Shown piece after piece: positions 33,363-36,022 of a stretch of DNA of 36,022 nucleotides. Below the pieces are notes generated by a model, which saw only the letters and a list, made by a program, of their open reading frames with translations, was not told the origin of the DNA and made no database searches. How positions within the stretch are numbered: position 1 is the first letter of the stretch; every line of letters begins with the position of its first letter. Source of the DNA: an uncultured Alphaproteobacteria bacterium (GTDB lineage Bacteria > Pseudomonadota > Alphaproteobacteria > Parvibaculales > Parvibaculaceae); the NCBI GenBank assembly GCA_903889655.1, contig CAISYL010000112.1, positions 1 through 36,022 on the forward strand. The letters are read 5' to 3'. Both the position numbers and the translations under genes were made by a program.

Positions 33363-33921
33363 TGACGCGATCTATGAGACGCCAATCTTCGTGAGAAGGG
33401 TGGGTGAGAACGGCTACCTTGCGCACCGAGCTGTCTACGCGGCGATGGGCGAACCCAACAAAGATCTTCAGCGGGATTTCATCTTCGACCTCGAAAGCAT
33501 CGCAATGGAGGACGGTAATTTTGTGGTCGTCCGGAGCGCGAGAATGCCGCGAGGCGGAGTCGGTTCGCGTGTCGAGCTGCCGGCAGAAGACGAATATGCG
33601 TTTCATCTGCGCGCCGTTCCTCTTCGTGGCTCGTCCAAACGTGGCGGGATCGACAGCGATCCAGGGCGCCTGTTCTGGCTGGATCGGCAAGCCGCTCTCA
33701 ATGGTTTCCGTATTCAAGGCACTCCGCAAATGACGGTTCGCTCCCGTCACTTCTTCAATCGAAACGAGCACCTCACCGTTCTCGAAACACGCTTCGAAGG
33801 CCGCCTTGCCGTGGTCGATCGAGGCAAATTCCAGGCGGCCTGGCTTAACGGCGTTGGTCGCAAACGAGGCTTCGGCTTCGGAATGCTTCATCTCTCCGAT
33901 ATCTCAGCGAAGGACAACTGA
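33355..33921 (+). CDS. cas6e: Cas6e-like CRISPR RNA endoribonuclease
   Basis: A 188-residue RAMP-fold protein resembling Cas6e, which cuts the repeat RNA to make guide RNAs. Three signatures are visible: YLAHRAVYAAMG with H24 at the catalytic His position, QRDFIFDLE matching the R-D-F-L-x-R-x-E segment of Cas6e, and the Gly-rich loop GVGRKRGFGFGML at 166-178. Slightly shorter than E. coli Cas6e (199). The start overlaps the Csf1-like gene by 8 bp, and csf2 follows after 2 bp. Cas6 or Csf5 is expected in type IV-A loci; the Cas6e resemblance is from memory of the family. Confidence 0.8.
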   Translation: MNDDAIYETPIFVRRVGENGYLAHRAVYAAMGEPNKDLQRDFIFDLESIAMEDGNFVVVRSARMPRGGVGSRVELPAEDEYAFHLRAVPLRGSSKRGGIDSDPGRLFWLDRQAALNGFRIQGTPQMTVRSRHFFNRNEHLTVLETRFEGRLAVVDRGKFQAAWLNGVGRKRGFGFGMLHLSDISAKDN

Positions 33922-33923
33922 TC

Positions 33924-35063
33924 ATGACCATCTCGACGCGATACGACGTAAGTTTCAAAGGTGCGATTGTCACGGAGCAGCCGTACCACTCCACGACGAC
34001 CGACCCACGTAAAGACCAGGAACCCCTTCGGCTTCCTCGTCACCCGATGGGTCATCATATGGTGCCAGTAATCCCCTCGGCGGGTATCCGCGGGCGTCTT
34101 CGCCGGCACGCCTTCAAGTTTCTGACGAACGCGCTGATCCGGAAGGCCGGCCTGCCGGACGACACCAGTCCGTTCACGCTGCACGACTATTATCTCAACG
34201 CGACCGGCGGCTTCTCTGAGAAAGGCAACGGCCACATCAAAATGCGGGCCGACCGCGAGCGCAATCCGATTACGTCGCTTTTCGGCAGCGCGTTCCAGTG
34301 GAACGAGAGCCGCGTCTATATGGGCATCGGCATGCCGGCGGACCCGGAGAATACGAACGTGTTCGTCATCAAGGGTGTGCGTCGTGACGATCTCCTGCGA
34401 TCGGCATCGGGCGAGACTGCGGACTTCAAGCTCGGCAAATCGGTTTACGAGGAATTTCTGGTCCGGCAGGCAATGGCGAAGGCGGACACCGCGCGCACGA
34501 AGGAGATTGCGACGCTCACCGGCACGGGCCGCGGGAAGAAAGGCAAGCAGAAGGAGCTTACCGAGGAGGAGAAGGTTCGCGTTCAGGAATTGAAGGCGCA
34601 AACGCCGGGCGACAGAACGGTGTCAGGGCAAATGATGGTGGCTGGCTTCGAGGCCGTTCCGACCGGCACCGTCTTCAATCACCGGATGGATATGATCGGC
34701 GTGACCGGCGCCGAAATCGGCTTCTTTCTGAAAATCCTGAAGGAGTTCAGCCGTCGTCCGTGGCTCGGCGCCAAGCAAGCCGTTGGCTGTGGCGGGGTTC
34801 GAGCATACTGGGACTTCAAGATCACGGAGGTCGACACCTGGAACGACGTTGCCGAAGGCCGCATCGCGCTCGGCGGCGAAGACAAGGTCTTCGATTGTCC
34901 CGACGTCCTCGCTCCCTTCATCGATGAATGGGAACTGTTCCTCGCCGGCGCTTCCGTCGACGACATGCGGGCATCCGAAGTGATCGCGGCGGCGGTCGAC
35001 GAGGTCACGGAGCAGACCTCGGGAGACGCGGACTTCGATGAGAAAGGCGATCGGGATGAGTAA
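33924..35063 (+). CDS. csf2: Csf2, Cas7-like backbone subunit of type IV CRISPR-Cas
   Basis: A 379-residue RAMP protein. Features seen in Csf2/Cas7 proteins are PSAGIRGRLRRHAFKFL (51-67), the NPITSLFGSAFQ loop (114-125) and VGCGGVRAYWDF, comparable to the C-terminal Gly-rich strand. Csf2 polymerises along the guide RNA and forms the backbone of the type IV complex. An insertion rich in Lys and Glu at about 190-230 (GRGKKGKQKELTEEEK) is not part of the usual core, as far as I recall. The stop overlaps the helicase start by 8 bp. This is the most confident gene in the module. Confidence 0.85.
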   Translation: MTISTRYDVSFKGAIVTEQPYHSTTTDPRKDQEPLRLPRHPMGHHMVPVIPSAGIRGRLRRHAFKFLTNALIRKAGLPDDTSPFTLHDYYLNATGGFSEKGNGHIKMRADRERNPITSLFGSAFQWNESRVYMGIGMPADPENTNVFVIKGVRRDDLLRSASGETADFKLGKSVYEEFLVRQAMAKADTARTKEIATLTGTGRGKKGKQKELTEEEKVRVQELKAQTPGDRTVSGQMMVAGFEAVPTGTVFNHRMDMIGVTGAEIGFFLKILKEFSRRPWLGAKQAVGCGGVRAYWDFKITEVDTWNDVAEGRIALGGEDKVFDCPDVLAPFIDEWELFLAGASVDDMRASEVIAAAVDEVTEQTSGDADFDEKGDRDE

Positions 35064-36022
35064 GGTAGTTGAACTCACCGCTGAGGCCTTCAAGCCAGGC
35101 GGCGCCGTGGAGATCGTTTTCAGGAGGTTCGGACGAAAGGTCTTGCCGAACGATCAGCAGCGCGATTACGCGATCGCGGTTGCCGAGGCTATCGACGCCG
35201 GCCACGATACCGTTCCCCCTATCGCTCTTTACGAAGCATCGACCGGCATCGGCAAATCGCTTGGGTACCTCGTGCCTTTGGCCATCAGCGCCACATTCGG
35301 TAAGCGAGCGATCGTCTCGGCGTCGACAATCCAGCTGCAGGAGCAAATTCTCGCTCCCGGTGGCGATTTCGATCTCGCCGCTTCTGTCGCAGCCGAAGTC
35401 ACGAAAAGCCCTCAGGTCACTGCTGCGGTCCGCAAGGGTCGATCGAACTTCATCGATCCTAACGGCCTCTCCGAGCTGATCCGGCGTCAGGAAGGAAGCG
35501 CTTCTGACAAGGCGGTTCTCGACGAGCTCGCGAACTGGCTGAAGGAAACCGCCAGCGGAGATCTCGAGGAGTTCCGTCAGGAATATGGACCCATTCCGGA
35601 CGGCATCCCGCTTTCGTTCATCACGGCCCGCCGGTTCGACGTCAGCGAATACTATGATCGCCATGTCGCCATGGCGATGGACGCGGACATCGTGGTGACC
35701 AACCACAGTCTGCTTCTGCTTCATGCGAAGCGCATGTGGACCGGTCTTCTGGGAGAACACGGCGACTATCATACGCTCGTCGTCGACGAAGCCGATCGGC
35801 TACCGGCGGCGGCGGAGTCGCTACTTTCGGACGGCTTTCCCATCGAGCTCGTGAAAAATATGATCGGCCGGCTGCCAGCCTCGGGCCGGCGAACCCATGT
35901 CCTGGAGACGCTCGAGAAGCTTGATGACTTTCTGCAGGAGGTCTACGACGACGCCGGCCGCTTCGGGAACCTGTTCCAAACCAAAATGACGGGGTCATAC
36001 CTCGCTCTCGTCGGCGCGAAAA
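35056..36022 (+). CDS. dinG: DinG-type helicase of type IV-A CRISPR-Cas (3' end outside window)
   Basis: The first 322 residues of an SF2 DinG/XPD-like helicase; the frame is still open at 36022. Walker A STGIGKS is at 62-68, TNHSLLL follows in the usual place, and Walker B VVDEAD is at 242-247. KGRSNFI (127-133) is where housekeeping DinG has KGR-x-NY-x-C, but there are no Cys residues in the first 322 residues. An iron-sulfur cluster is therefore impossible in this half. That agrees with descriptions of CRISPR DinG helicases having a vestigial cluster domain. In type IV-A systems this helicase is needed for interference against plasmids. Confidence 0.88.
   Translation, partial: MSKVVELTAEAFKPGGAVEIVFRRFGRKVLPNDQQRDYAIAVAEAIDAGHDTVPPIALYEASTGIGKSLGYLVPLAISATFGKRAIVSASTIQLQEQILAPGGDFDLAASVAAEVTKSPQVTAAVRKGRSNFIDPNGLSELIRRQEGSASDKAVLDELANWLKETASGDLEEFRQEYGPIPDGIPLSFITARRFDVSEYYDRHVAMAMDADIVVTNHSLLLLHAKRMWTGLLGEHGDYHTLVVDEADRLPAAAESLLSDGFPIELVKNMIGRLPASGRRTHVLETLEKLDDFLQEVYDDAGRFGNLFQTKMTGSYLALVGAK

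Overview
The window looks like accessory DNA, probably a large plasmid or integrated conjugative/phage-like element, from a high-GC alphaproteobacterium (Hyphomicrobiales-like by gene style; genus not determinable). The reasons are tightly packed genes with ATGA/GTGA overlaps, many small orphan genes, HerA-type ATPases, phage-style nucleotide and DNA-repair enzymes, toxin-antitoxin pairs, and a type IV CRISPR-Cas module. Known type IV systems are carried mostly by plasmids. No rRNA, tRNA, ribosomal-protein or core metabolic gene is visible.

Region 1 (1-13213, all + strand) is a long, nearly gapless array. It holds a cut-off gene resembling a DNA-methyltransferase C-terminus, two HerA/DUF87-type ATPases (186-1880 and 6398-7702), an ASCH-domain protein, an N6-methylase-like protein without a visible catalytic NPP(Y/F) motif, a multi-HTH DNA-binding protein, a protein with a MazG-like C-terminus, an AlkB-like dioxygenase, and about a dozen small proteins of unknown function. 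This resembles the early or 'moron' region of a phage or plasmid.

Region 2 (13260-19542, all - strand) is a stability and defence block. In transcription order it holds a TetR regulator, thymidylate kinase, an AbiEii/AbiEi toxin-antitoxin pair with a strong operator-like inverted repeat upstream, a HipB/HipA pair with four evenly spaced operator-like repeats upstream, and a 400-residue protein of unknown function. The last has a C-terminal tail resembling one remembered from AcrVA2-type proteins. A perfect 35-bp palindrome lies just upstream of tetR.

Region 3 (19763-27772) starts with two + strand membrane-associated genes, the second a membrane-anchored thermonuclease. It is followed by a - strand polymorphic-toxin locus: a secreted 1601-residue RHS protein with an N-terminal C39-peptidase-like domain and a C-terminal PD-(D/E)xK nuclease toxin, a candidate immunity gene 9 bp downstream, a secreted repeat protein, and a miniature YD-repeat protein.

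Region 4 (28171-32457, - strand) is a compact run of eight genes, mostly unknown, including a PP1/PrpA-like metallophosphatase. Region 5 (32622-36022, + strand, diverging from region 4) is the most notable: a coupled operon of a Csf1-like protein, a Cas6e-like RNase, Csf2 (Cas7) and a DinG-type helicase cut by the window end. This is a type IV-A-like CRISPR-Cas effector with an unusual gene order. No cas5/csf3, cas1/cas2 or repeat array is visible, so the rest probably lies beyond position 36022 or elsewhere on the element.
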